Source: Antarctobacter heliothermus
GTDB taxonomy: Bacteria > Pseudomonadota > Alphaproteobacteria > Rhodobacterales > Rhodobacteraceae
Direction: 5' to 3'
Length of the DNA: 64,000 nucleotides
Assembly (NCBI RefSeq): GCF_900188425.1
Contig: NZ_FZON01000018.1
Span: 18,704 to 82,703, forward strand
Numbering within the stretch: position 1 is the stretch's first letter; every line of letters starts with the position of its first letter. The notes under the pieces were generated by a model, which did no database searches, was not told the DNA's origin, and saw nothing but the letters and a program-made list of their open reading frames with translations. A program made the position numbers and the translations under genes. Of this stretch, positions 17,508-25,939 are shown one piece after another.

Positions 17508-19714
17508 TGCCACCCAGCGCCGATGCCGTCGCGCAGGTCACGGACCTGCGTCACCGTTACGGGGACACCAAGGCGCTGGACGGCAACAACCTTGAATTGC
17601 AGCCGGGCAGAATGCTGGGTTTGATCGGGCCCGATGGCGTGGGCAAATCCACCCTTCTCGGGCTTCTGGCGGGCGCGCGCAAAATGCAGGTGGGGACTGT
17701 CACAGTTCTTGGCGGCTCGATGGCCGACAAGGCACATCGCGAGAGCGTGTTTCACCGTATCGCCTACATGCCTCAGGGCCTTGGCAAAAACCTCTATCAG
17801 GAACTCAGCGTTTTCGAGAACCTCGATTTTTTCGGACGGCTGTTTGGCCATGACGGGCCAGAGCGCCGTCGCCGCATCGACCGTCTGACGCGCGCCACCG
17901 GCCTTGACCCGTTCCTGAACCGACCGGCGGGCAAATTGTCGGGCGGCATGAAGCAGAAACTGGGCTTGTGCTGCGCGCTGATCCACAACCCCGATTTCCT
18001 GATCCTCGATGAGCCGACCACCGGCGTCGATCCGCTGTCGCGCGGGCAGTTCTGGGATCTGATCGACGAGATCCGCGCCGAACGTCCGGGGATGAGCGTG
18101 CTGGTCTCCACCGCCTATATGGAAGAGGCAGAGCGGTTTGACTGGCTGGCCGCGATGGATGCGGGCCGCGTGCTGGCCACTGGCACGCCTGCGGAATTGC
18201 GAACGCAGACCGGCAAGGACAATCTGGAAGCGGCGTTTGTCTCGCTCTTGCCCCCTGACAAGCAGCGGATCGGTGGCCCTCTGGTCATTCCGCCGCGCGA
18301 CTCCCAACCCGGCGGCCCGGCCATCGTGGCCAAAGGGCTGACCCGGCGCTTTGGCGACTTTACCGCCGTCAACGATGTCAGTTTCGAGATCGAGCTCGGC
18401 GAGATCTTTGGCTTTCTCGGCTCCAACGGTTGCGGCAAGACCACGACGATGAAGATGCTGACCGGCCTTTTACCGGCCTCGGAAGGAGAGGCGTGGCTGT
18501 TCGGCAAGGAGGCGGATGCCAACAACATCGAGACCCGCAAGCGTGTCGGTTTCATGTCGCAGAACTTTTCGCTCTGGGGTGAGTTGACGGTGCGGCAAAA
18601 CCTGGCTCTGCACGCGCGTCTGTTCCATATGCCAAGCGATACGATCGGCCCGCGCATCGCAACATTGCTGAAGGATTTTGACCTTGGTCCCCATGCAGAA
18701 GCCTTTGCGGGCGACTTGCCGCTGGGCCTGAAGCAGCGGCTGTCGCTGGCCTGTGCGGTTATCCATTCGCCCGACATGTTGATCCTGGATGAGCCGACAT
18801 CGGGTGTGGACCCGGTGGCGCGGGACGATTTCTGGGATCTTCTGGCGCAATTGCGCGAGCGGATGCGCGCGGGTGAGGTGGCGCTTGCCATCGAAATCCC
18901 GGCAGGTTTTGGCCGCGCTGTCACCTCAGGGCAGCCGGTCAGCGTTGCGGCCTGGATCGACGGGTCCGATACCTCCCGTGCGGCGACCATCGAGGGCTAT
19001 GTGCAGGGCGCGCACGGGGCGTTCCTGACGGACCGCATGACGCGCGAAGGGCAGGCGGCGGGCGCGGCGCTGGTCAATATCGAACCGCGCTATCGCTACA
19101 ATCCGACATTTGCGTCGCTACCGCCCATGGCGCCCTCGGTGCCTGCCATCCTGCTGATGCTGTTTCCGGCGATCCTCATGGCTGTCTCCATCAGCCGCGA
19201 GCGCGAAATCGGGACGATCACAAACTTCTATGTCACACCGACAGGCAAACTGGAGTTCCTGTTGGGCAAGCAACTGCCCTATGTCGGGATCGGTCTGGCC
19301 AACTGGTTGATCCTGACGGCTATGGCGGTGTTCCTGTTCGGCGTGCCATTGCAGGGCAGTGCCACGGCGCTGGCACTGGGGGCGATTGCTTATGTGTTTG
19401 CCTCCACCGGCTTTGGCCTGATCATCGCGGTCTTTACCAAAAGCCAGGTCGCCGCCGTTTTTGCCACCACGATCATCGCCATGATGCCAACGGTGCAGTT
19501 TTCCGGCCTGACGCAGCCGGTCGAGACGCTGGAAGGCGCAGCACGGGTCATGGCCGCCATGTGGCCGACAAACTATTTCATGCAAATGAGCGTGGGGGCC
19601 TTCAACAAGGGGCTGACCTTTGCCGAGTTGTGGCCGAACATCCTGTCGATTTCGGCCTTCATGCCGGTTTTTGTCGGAATCGCGGTCCTTCTGCTCAAGA
19701 AACAGGAGGTCTGA
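17507..19714 (+). CDS. RbbA-like ABC protein (two NBDs + permease) with apparent internal deletion
   Basis: Family members (E. coli RbbA/YhiH) have two ABC domains fused to an ABC-2 permease, about 900 residues. This one has 735. NBD1 is complete (GPDGVGKST, LSGGMKQKL, LILDEPTTGVDP, STAYMEEAER). NBD2 has Walker A (SNGCGKTTT), LPLGLKQRLSL and Walker B (LILDEPTSGVDP) but stops about 20 residues later, without an H-loop. The frame passes directly into MRAGEVALAIEIPAGFG, which belongs to the periplasmic loop of the permease. The end of NBD2, the first membrane helix and half the loop, roughly 170 residues, are missing in frame. The remaining helices and the KKQEV end are intact. It could be a deletion, an assembly collapse or a real variant. 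Confidence 0.8.
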   Translation: MPPSADAVAQVTDLRHRYGDTKALDGNNLELQPGRMLGLIGPDGVGKSTLLGLLAGARKMQVGTVTVLGGSMADKAHRESVFHRIAYMPQGLGKNLYQELSVFENLDFFGRLFGHDGPERRRRIDRLTRATGLDPFLNRPAGKLSGGMKQKLGLCCALIHNPDFLILDEPTTGVDPLSRGQFWDLIDEIRAERPGMSVLVSTAYMEEAERFDWLAAMDAGRVLATGTPAELRTQTGKDNLEAAFVSLLPPDKQRIGGPLVIPPRDSQPGGPAIVAKGLTRRFGDFTAVNDVSFEIELGEIFGFLGSNGCGKTTTMKMLTGLLPASEGEAWLFGKEADANNIETRKRVGFMSQNFSLWGELTVRQNLALHARLFHMPSDTIGPRIATLLKDFDLGPHAEAFAGDLPLGLKQRLSLACAVIHSPDMLILDEPTSGVDPVARDDFWDLLAQLRERMRAGEVALAIEIPAGFGRAVTSGQPVSVAAWIDGSDTSRAATIEGYVQGAHGAFLTDRMTREGQAAGAALVNIEPRYRYNPTFASLPPMAPSVPAILLMLFPAILMAVSISREREIGTITNFYVTPTGKLEFLLGKQLPYVGIGLANWLILTAMAVFLFGVPLQGSATALALGAIAYVFASTGFGLIIAVFTKSQVAAVFATTIIAMMPTVQFSGLTQPVETLEGAARVMAAMWPTNYFMQMSVGAFNKGLTFAELWPNILSISAFMPVFVGIAVLLLKKQEV

Positions 19715-19718
19715 GGCG

Positions 19719-20846
19719 ATGCGGCGAATCGGCAATGTCTTCTGGTTGATGGGCAAGGAATTGCGCGTGCTCTGGCGGGATCTGGTCCTGCTATTGCTGG
19801 TCGTCTATTCCTTCGGGCCGGGCATGTATATCGAAAGCTCTGGCGCGGGCGGGAGCGGGACGATCAACAACACCGCCGTCACCTTTGTGGACGAGGATCG
19901 GTCCAGTCTGTCACGGGCGCTGCAAACGGCGCTGTTTCCGCCCATGTTTCTGCCCCCGAACGAGGCGCGCCCGGACGAGGTGGAGCGTATGCTCGATTGG
20001 GGCGAGACGACCTTTGTCGTTGTCGTTCCGGCGGGGTTCGAGGCAGACGTCCGCGCGGGTCGGACGCCAACGCTTCAGGTCAATATCGACGCGACCAAGA
20101 CGATGCAGGCCAGCGTCGGCACCGGCTATCTGACCGCAATCCTGACAGCAGAGGTTCAGCGGTTCGCCGCGCGCACCGATCTGGCGGCGAGCCCGCTGCT
20201 CGATCTGGTTGTGCGTCGCGCCTACAATCCGGCGGGCAACAACGTGTGGCTGTCGGCCATCTCTGGCCTGCTGAACCAGCTATCGATGCTGACCATCGTG
20301 CTGACGGGCGCTGCGCTGATCCGTGAGCGGGAACATGGCACCATCGAACATCTGATGGTGATGCCGATCAGCGCCGTCGAGATCGCGCTGGCCAAGATAT
20401 CCGCCAATGCGTTGGTGATCTTCGTGGCTTTTGTGTTTTCGCTATTTGTCGTTGTGCAGGGGGCGCTGGACATTCCCTTTGCCGGGTCCGAGACGCTGTT
20501 GATGGCCGGTACCCTGATCTACCTCTTTGCGGCCGCGTCTATCGGCATCCTTCTGGGGATTGTTGCGCGCACCATGGCGCAATTGGCGCTGCTGATCATG
20601 CTGGTCATCATGCCGATCATGATCCTTTCGGGTGGCATGACCCCGATCGAGAGCCAGCCGATCTGGCTGCAACCGATCACCTTTCTTCTGCCTTCCCGGC
20701 ACTACATGGAATTTGCTCAGGCCATCACCTATCGCGGCGCGGATTTCGCCATTGTCTGGTCGTCGTTCCTGTGGACCTTTCTTCTGGGCGCGCTGTTTCT
20801 TGGCGTTAGCCTGATCCTGTTCCGCCGCTCGGTTTCAGGCGGGTAG
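19719..20846 (+). CDS. ABC-2 type permease (YhhJ-like)
   Basis: Inner-membrane permease of 375 residues. One N-terminal helix (LVLLLLVVYSFGPGMYI) is followed by a large periplasmic domain (about 45-180, NNTAVTFVDEDRSSLSRAL) and five C-terminal helices. The typical IREREHGTIEHLMVMPIS segment is near residue 205. It is the partner of the RbbA-like protein. The ATG lies four bases after that gene's stop, behind GGAGGTCTGAGG. The cluster likely exports a hydrophobic or drug-like compound; the substrate is unknown. Confidence 0.87.
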   Translation: MRRIGNVFWLMGKELRVLWRDLVLLLLVVYSFGPGMYIESSGAGGSGTINNTAVTFVDEDRSSLSRALQTALFPPMFLPPNEARPDEVERMLDWGETTFVVVVPAGFEADVRAGRTPTLQVNIDATKTMQASVGTGYLTAILTAEVQRFAARTDLAASPLLDLVVRRAYNPAGNNVWLSAISGLLNQLSMLTIVLTGAALIREREHGTIEHLMVMPISAVEIALAKISANALVIFVAFVFSLFVVVQGALDIPFAGSETLLMAGTLIYLFAAASIGILLGIVARTMAQLALLIMLVIMPIMILSGGMTPIESQPIWLQPITFLLPSRHYMEFAQAITYRGADFAIVWSSFLWTFLLGALFLGVSLILFRRSVSGG

Positions 20847-21270
20847 GGCGTCATGCGACGACCATTTGCGTTCAGCGACTGTGCCGGCGGGCGCGCATCC
20901 AATCCCATGCGGCCATTTATTCGGCGATCGGGCAAAGCTCTACTTCTATCCCCGAGATCGACACGGCAAATTCAAGCTAGGGTTTGAGCCAGCCTTCATC
21001 GGTCACGGTGCCAGGAACGAAGCCGCCAAAAGGCTTGATCTTGATCAGCGCCCGAACCTCCCTGCCGCTGTCCAGCCACGCCAAGTGAAAACCTGATCAC
21101 GCCACGATTGCGACAGACGTGATGCGGGTGGCAATCGACGTTGGCAGCAAACGCTGGGCAGCCAAATGCGGGACCGCCCAGCGGATCAAGATCGCCCGGG
21201 AGCAGACCCACCGAAGTCAGCATGTCAGGCAGAGAGGCAACAATGAGGGCACCGCCCCCTATGTGCCGAC
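20847..21270. other. 424-base stretch with no recognised gene
   Basis: The stretch lies between the convergent ends of the YhhJ-like permease (+) and the type I secretion adaptor (-). The minus strand is open from 20996 to 21274 (90 codons, beginning SRHIGGGALIVASLPDML). That reading matches no family I know and has a Cys/His/Gly-rich composition. No strong hairpin or promoter stands out. It may be a decayed gene. Confidence 0.5.
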
Positions 21271-22575
21271 TCAACTCTCGCGGAAGGCCTTGGCGAAATA
21301 GTCCATGAACGGTTTCACCAGATAGCCCAGCGGGGTGCGGTCATCTGTGCGGATAAACGTCTCGACCGGCATGCCGGGGATCAGCGCCGCACCCTCTGGC
21401 AGGCGGTCTATCTCACCCTCGTTCAGCACGATCTCGGCGCGGTAATAGCGCACGCGAGAGTTCTGATCCTCAAAGGCATCGGCAGAGATCTGCACCACAG
21501 ACCCGAACAGTTCGGGCGTCTGACGTTGATCCAATGAGGAAAACCGCAGGCTGACCTCCTGGTCGACAAACAGCTTGTCGATGTGGATGGGTTCGACCTG
21601 GGCCGCGATCACCAGCGGACGGTCCTGCGGTACGATGTACAACACCGGATCGGCGGGCCGGATGACGGAACGGGGGGTGAAGATCGTCAGTCCGTAGATG
21701 ATGCCGCTGACCGGCGCGGTGATGACCATCCGGCTCAGCCGTTCCTTAATGGCGCGGCGTTGTTCGGCGAGTTCACGTTCCTGAAACTGCAGGTCGCGCA
21801 GCGTGGTGATGGCCTCTTCGCGGCGGCGGGTCTCCAGGCCAAGGATTTGGATGTCGATCTCGGTGATCTTACCCTCTGCCTGTGCCTTTTGCGCTTTCAA
21901 CTCACCGACCGAACCGGCCAATCGGGCCTCTTCGCGTTGCAGGGCCAGAATTTCCGGGGCACGGACAAGGCCCTGTCTTTGCAATTCCTCCTTGCCGACC
22001 AATTCCTGTTTGATCAGATCGGACTGGCGAGTCAGCGCCGTCTGTTGGGCGTCGATGCCAATGACCTGATCGGTGATCTGGTCGGATCGTTTGCGCAGCT
22101 GCCCGATCTCGCTTTCGATCGAATCGCGGCGGGCGAAAAACAGGTTGCGCTGGCCTTCGACCAGTTCGGCCACTTCTGCGTCGGCCAAGGCGCGTTGCAG
22201 GACTTCCTCGGCAAAGACAATCTCGTCATGTCCGTCGCGTTCCGCCTGAAGGCGGGCGCGGCGGGACATGATTTCGAACAACTGGCCCTCGATGATGGTC
22301 AGTTCAGACAACAGCAACGTCGGGTCCAGCCGGATCAGCGGCTGGCCCAATTTGACCGTGTCGCCCTCATCCACCAGGATCTCTGCCACAACGCCGCCGT
22401 CAGGGTGCTGGACAATCTGGCGGTTTTGATCCACCTCGATTGACCCGGAGGCTACGATCGCGCCCGAGATATTGGTGGTCGCCGCCCAAGTGCCAAAGCC
22501 GCCCACAAGGATCGCCAGACCGAGGATGCCCGCGATCATCGGTCCACGCAGGGAAAACTGTGTCTCAGTGGTCAT
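21271..22575 (-). CDS. Type I secretion periplasmic adaptor (HlyD/PrtE family)
   Basis: Membrane fusion protein of 434 residues. A single N-terminal helix (IAGILGLAILVGGFGTWAATT) leads to a lipoyl half (GGVVAEILVDEGDTVKLGQPL). A long coiled coil (about 100-280) and the second lipoyl half with a beta-barrel (RMVITAPVSGIIYGL, and the C-terminal GMPVETFIRTDDRTPLGYLVKPF) follow. It links the ABC exporter to an outer-membrane TolC protein. The start is at MTTETQF, behind GGGAGGTG and overlapping the ABC gene as ATGA. No TolC gene or RTX substrate is in the window. Confidence 0.92.
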   Translation of the reverse strand: MTTETQFSLRGPMIAGILGLAILVGGFGTWAATTNISGAIVASGSIEVDQNRQIVQHPDGGVVAEILVDEGDTVKLGQPLIRLDPTLLLSELTIIEGQLFEIMSRRARLQAERDGHDEIVFAEEVLQRALADAEVAELVEGQRNLFFARRDSIESEIGQLRKRSDQITDQVIGIDAQQTALTRQSDLIKQELVGKEELQRQGLVRAPEILALQREEARLAGSVGELKAQKAQAEGKITEIDIQILGLETRRREEAITTLRDLQFQERELAEQRRAIKERLSRMVITAPVSGIIYGLTIFTPRSVIRPADPVLYIVPQDRPLVIAAQVEPIHIDKLFVDQEVSLRFSSLDQRQTPELFGSVVQISADAFEDQNSRVRYYRAEIVLNEGEIDRLPEGAALIPGMPVETFIRTDDRTPLGYLVKPFMDYFAKAFRES

Positions 22576-24302
22576 CGCACACCTCCCGGTCCGGCTTTTT
22601 GCAATTGCTGGTGGTTCTTGACCATGTTCTGCAACACCTCGTCCTTTGGACCAAAGGCCGCGCGCCCGCCGTTCTCCAGCATCAACAGCAGGTCGCATTC
22701 CCGGATCGCGGCGGGCCGGTGCGCCATGATCAGCACCGCTTTGCCCGCGTCCTTAAAGCTCTTGATCGCCTTGTTCACCGCCTCGGACCCCTCATTGTCG
22801 AGGTTCGAGTTCGGTTCATCCAGCACCAACAGGACCGGGTCGCCATACATCGCACGCGCCAGCCCGATGCGTTGCATCTGGCCACCCGACAGCCGCCCGC
22901 CAGAGGCGGAGACCCGTGTGTCATAGCCTTGTGGCAGTTTCAGGATCATCGCATGCGCGTCGGCCTTCATCGCAGCCGCGACCACCTGTTCGGGGTCGGG
23001 ATTGGGCGACAGGCGCGCAATGTTCTCGGCGATGGTGCCGTCAAACAGGGTCACCCGCTGTGGCAGATAGCCGATGTGCTGGCCCAGCGTCTCAGCTCCG
23101 TATTGATCAAGCGAGGCGCCATCCAGCCGGATCTTGCCGCCCGCAGGCCGCCAGACGCCGGTCAATGCGCGCGCCAATGTCGACTTGCCCGCACCCGACG
23201 GCCCGATCACGCCGCAGGCCTGCCCGGGCCCGACATTGAACGACACCAGCCGCAGCGCCGCCTGCTGTTCGCCCGGCGCGACCACGGTCAGTTGCTGCAC
23301 CTCGAGTTTCGCCGCCGGTTTCGGCAGTTGGGTGGGCTGGTTGGCTTCTGGCACTTCGCTCAGCAGTTGGGACAGGTTGTCCCAACCCTTGCGCGCGCGC
23401 TGCACCAGCGCCCATTGGCCGATCAGCAGTTCGATCGGGGCCAGGGCGCGGCCCATCAGAATCGACCCTGCGATCATCGCGCCGGGCGTCAGTTCACCCT
23501 GAAGCACGAGGTAAGCACCAAGGCCCAGCATCGCGGATTGCAACAGCATCCGCAGCGTCTTGGTCATGGTGGAAAAGGTGCCGGTCAGGTCGGCCGAGGC
23601 GATTTGGCCCGACAACGCCTGCGAGCGCGCCTTCATCCAACGCTTGAACGCATCGCCACGCATTCCCAGCGCCTGCACCATCTCCGCCTCCTGTCGGATC
23701 TGGTCGGCCGTGCGTTCGGCCTGCATGACAGCCATGTTGGATTTCAGCGTTGGCGTCTTGCTGACCAGTTGGTTGACCAGCGTCACGGCGATCAGCACAA
23801 GTCCACCGGCAATTGCCAGATAGCCCATCCAGGGATGAAAGATCATGATCCCGATGATGAACAGGGGCGTCCACGGGATGTCGAACAGGGCCATCAACAC
23901 CGGCGAAGACATCAGACGCTGCACCGATTCGAGGTCGCGCAACCCGGTCTGGGCCAGTTCATCGTTCTGAACCGCCGCCCGCCGCAGCACCGCGTCGAAA
24001 ACCCGCAAGTCCAATGCCGACTGGAACCGCGCCGCCACGCGGCCCATGATTCGGCCCCGGACGTAATCCAGCAGACCCATCATCGAATAGAGGAAGATCA
24101 CGAGCACCGAGAGCGCGATCAGCGTCGCCTCGGACCGCGATCCCAGCACGCGGTCGTAGACCTGCAACATGTACATCGGTCCCGTGAGCATCAGAATGTT
24201 CACGAAGAGGCTGAAAATGCCGACGAACCAGTAGTAGGGCCGACTCTGTCTTCGGGCGGCGAGAAGTTCGTCGCGCCCGGTGTCTTTTTGTGTGGTGCTC
24301 AT
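22572..24302 (-). CDS. Type I secretion ABC transporter (PrtD family)
   Basis: Half-transporter of 576 residues. The N-terminal ABC exporter membrane domain has about six helices (residues 20-310, starting YWFVGIFSLFVNILMLTGPMYM). The C-terminal ATPase has Walker A GPSGAGKST, signature LSGGQMQRIGLARA, Walker B LLVLDEPNSNLD and H-loop MAHRP. There is no C39 peptidase domain, which fits exporters of substrates with uncleaved C-terminal signals. It forms a two-gene operon with the adaptor and is divergent from mlaA. Confidence 0.93.
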   Translation of the reverse strand: MSTTQKDTGRDELLAARRQSRPYYWFVGIFSLFVNILMLTGPMYMLQVYDRVLGSRSEATLIALSVLVIFLYSMMGLLDYVRGRIMGRVAARFQSALDLRVFDAVLRRAAVQNDELAQTGLRDLESVQRLMSSPVLMALFDIPWTPLFIIGIMIFHPWMGYLAIAGGLVLIAVTLVNQLVSKTPTLKSNMAVMQAERTADQIRQEAEMVQALGMRGDAFKRWMKARSQALSGQIASADLTGTFSTMTKTLRMLLQSAMLGLGAYLVLQGELTPGAMIAGSILMGRALAPIELLIGQWALVQRARKGWDNLSQLLSEVPEANQPTQLPKPAAKLEVQQLTVVAPGEQQAALRLVSFNVGPGQACGVIGPSGAGKSTLARALTGVWRPAGGKIRLDGASLDQYGAETLGQHIGYLPQRVTLFDGTIAENIARLSPNPDPEQVVAAAMKADAHAMILKLPQGYDTRVSASGGRLSGGQMQRIGLARAMYGDPVLLVLDEPNSNLDNEGSEAVNKAIKSFKDAGKAVLIMAHRPAAIRECDLLLMLENGGRAAFGPKDEVLQNMVKNHQQLQKAGPGGVR

Positions 24303-24497
24303 ACGCCTGTGTCAGCCCCTCGTTGTGTCACGGGCCGGAATCTGTGACAGTGGTATCCTGTCGTGCCTCATGTCGCCATTGTGCCACATGGGCAGGGATT
24401 CCGGCATCCTGCGTTGGGATCATTCGGAGATGAAATTATCTACCCTTTTAGGGAAGCTGCGCAGCTTTCCCAAGTGGTTTGAAAAGGACTGTGCGTC

Positions 24498-25244
24498 ATG
24501 GTGGATTTAAGGCCGGTCGTTCTGACGGCAGTCGCGTTGGCTGTGGCGGGCTGTTCCGTGCCGGGACCCGGCGGAGCACCCGATGGGATTCACGATCCCT
24601 ATGAGGAAAAAAACCGCAAAGTCCATGATTTCAATAGGAATCTGGACAAGAAATTGTTCAGCGGCGATGGCCCGGGTTATGCCGGAACTGTTCCGCCATT
24701 TGTGCAGGAACGTGTTTCGAGCTTTGCCGACACGGTCTCTTTGCCGCAGACGGTTGTGAACCAACTGCTTCAAGGGCGACTGGTGCGCGCTACCAGCAGT
24801 TCTCTGCGGTTTACCCTTAATGCCACCATTGGCGTTGGCGGAATGTTCGATGTGGCGAAGGAATGGGGGCTGGACCCTGACGAATCCGATTTTGGAGAGA
24901 CGCTGGCTGTTTGGGGCGTGCCAGAGGGCGCGTACCTCGAAGTGCCGGTTCTTGGCCCATCAACGGAACGGGATACGGCCGGAGACGTTGTAGACCTGTT
25001 CACTGACCCGCTGAAATATGTGGTTCCAACGCCAGAACGCTACATCGGCACGGTGGCCAAAGGGTTGGACACGGTCGGGGAACGCAGCAAATTCGGCGGC
25101 ACCGTCGATTCGATCCTGCACGGCAGCGCCGACAGCTATTTGCAGTTCCGGTTGATGTATCTGCAAAACCGCAGATACGAACTGGGCGAAGACGCTCCGG
25201 GGGCGGATTTCGATCCGTTGGCCGTGGACACTGAAGGATTCTAG
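24498..25244 (+). CDS. mlaA: MlaA/VacJ phospholipid-asymmetry lipoprotein
   Basis: Outer-membrane lipoprotein (248 residues) that removes phospholipids from the outer leaflet. The lipobox AVAGCS places Cys at about residue 17. The MlaA body shows DPYEEKNRKVHDFNRNLD, FRFTLNATIGVGGMFDVAKEWGL and DFGETLAVWGVPEGAYLEVPVLGPS. The mlaC-like gene follows after 15 bases; the inner-membrane mlaFEDB genes are not in the window. Confidence 0.94.
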   Translation: MVDLRPVVLTAVALAVAGCSVPGPGGAPDGIHDPYEEKNRKVHDFNRNLDKKLFSGDGPGYAGTVPPFVQERVSSFADTVSLPQTVVNQLLQGRLVRATSSSLRFTLNATIGVGGMFDVAKEWGLDPDESDFGETLAVWGVPEGAYLEVPVLGPSTERDTAGDVVDLFTDPLKYVVPTPERYIGTVAKGLDTVGERSKFGGTVDSILHGSADSYLQFRLMYLQNRRYELGEDAPGADFDPLAVDTEGF

Positions 25245-25259
25245 GTAAGGAGCCTTGTC

Positions 25260-25847
25260 ATGACGCTTTTTTCACGCCGCCACTTCCTCGCGGTCGGCAC
25301 CGCCGCAGCCGCGTTGCCTGCACTTCCCGCATTCGCCCTGACAAGCGGACAGGCGTCCAGCCTGATCAGCAAGATGGTGGATGAGATCAATACGGTGATC
25401 TCTTCGGGCAAGTCCGAATCGTCGATGTACCGGGAGTTTGAGCGCATCTTCAAGAAATACGGCGATACACCGTTGATCGCGGCCAATGCGCTGGGCGTCG
25501 ACGGGCGCCGCGCATCGGGCGCACAGAAAAAGGCCTTTACCGAGGCGTTCACCGGCTACATCTCTCGCAAGTACGGCAAGCGTTTCCGTGAATTCATCGG
25601 TGGCCGGCTTGAGGTGAAATCGGTTGGTTCTATTCGGCGCGGCTATGAGGTGCGCTGTACTGCCTTCCTGCGCGGTACCGATCCGTTCCAGATTTCCTTT
25701 CATGTCTCGGATGCCAATCGGTTCTACAACCTGTTCATCGAAGGTGTGGACATGCTGCTGACCGAGCGGAGCGAGATCGGCTCCATGCTGGACGCCCGTC
25801 GCGGCGATCTGGACAGACTGATCGCAGATCTGCGCACCGCAGGCTGA
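25260..25847 (+). CDS. MlaC-like periplasmic phospholipid-binding protein
   Basis: Ttg2D/MlaC family carrier of 195 residues that shuttles phospholipid between the outer-membrane MlaA and inner-membrane Mla complexes. The signal RRHFLAVGTAAAALPALPAFA resembles a Tat-like leader with paired arginines. The mature body has GYISRKYGKRFREFIGGRLEV and NLFIEGVDMLLTERSEIGSML. GGAG is at SD distance. It is co-transcribed with mlaA. Confidence 0.88.
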   Translation: MTLFSRRHFLAVGTAAAALPALPAFALTSGQASSLISKMVDEINTVISSGKSESSMYREFERIFKKYGDTPLIAANALGVDGRRASGAQKKAFTEAFTGYISRKYGKRFREFIGGRLEVKSVGSIRRGYEVRCTAFLRGTDPFQISFHVSDANRFYNLFIEGVDMLLTERSEIGSMLDARRGDLDRLIADLRTAG

Positions 25848-25880
25848 TACAGGCCGAAACGGCGGTATCTCCAGCAATGA

Positions 25881-25915
25881 AATGTGCCGGGAACCTGACA
25901 GGTTCCCGGCACATT
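25881..25915. terminator. Bidirectional terminator between mlaC-like gene and PBP gene
   Basis: A perfect 16-bp stem with a GAC loop (AATGTGCCGGGAACCT and its complement) lies between two convergent genes. There is no long T-run on either side, so it may depend on Rho or on the stem's strength. Confidence 0.75.
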
Positions 25916-25939
25916 CGTCTTCAGCGGTATGAATGCGCC

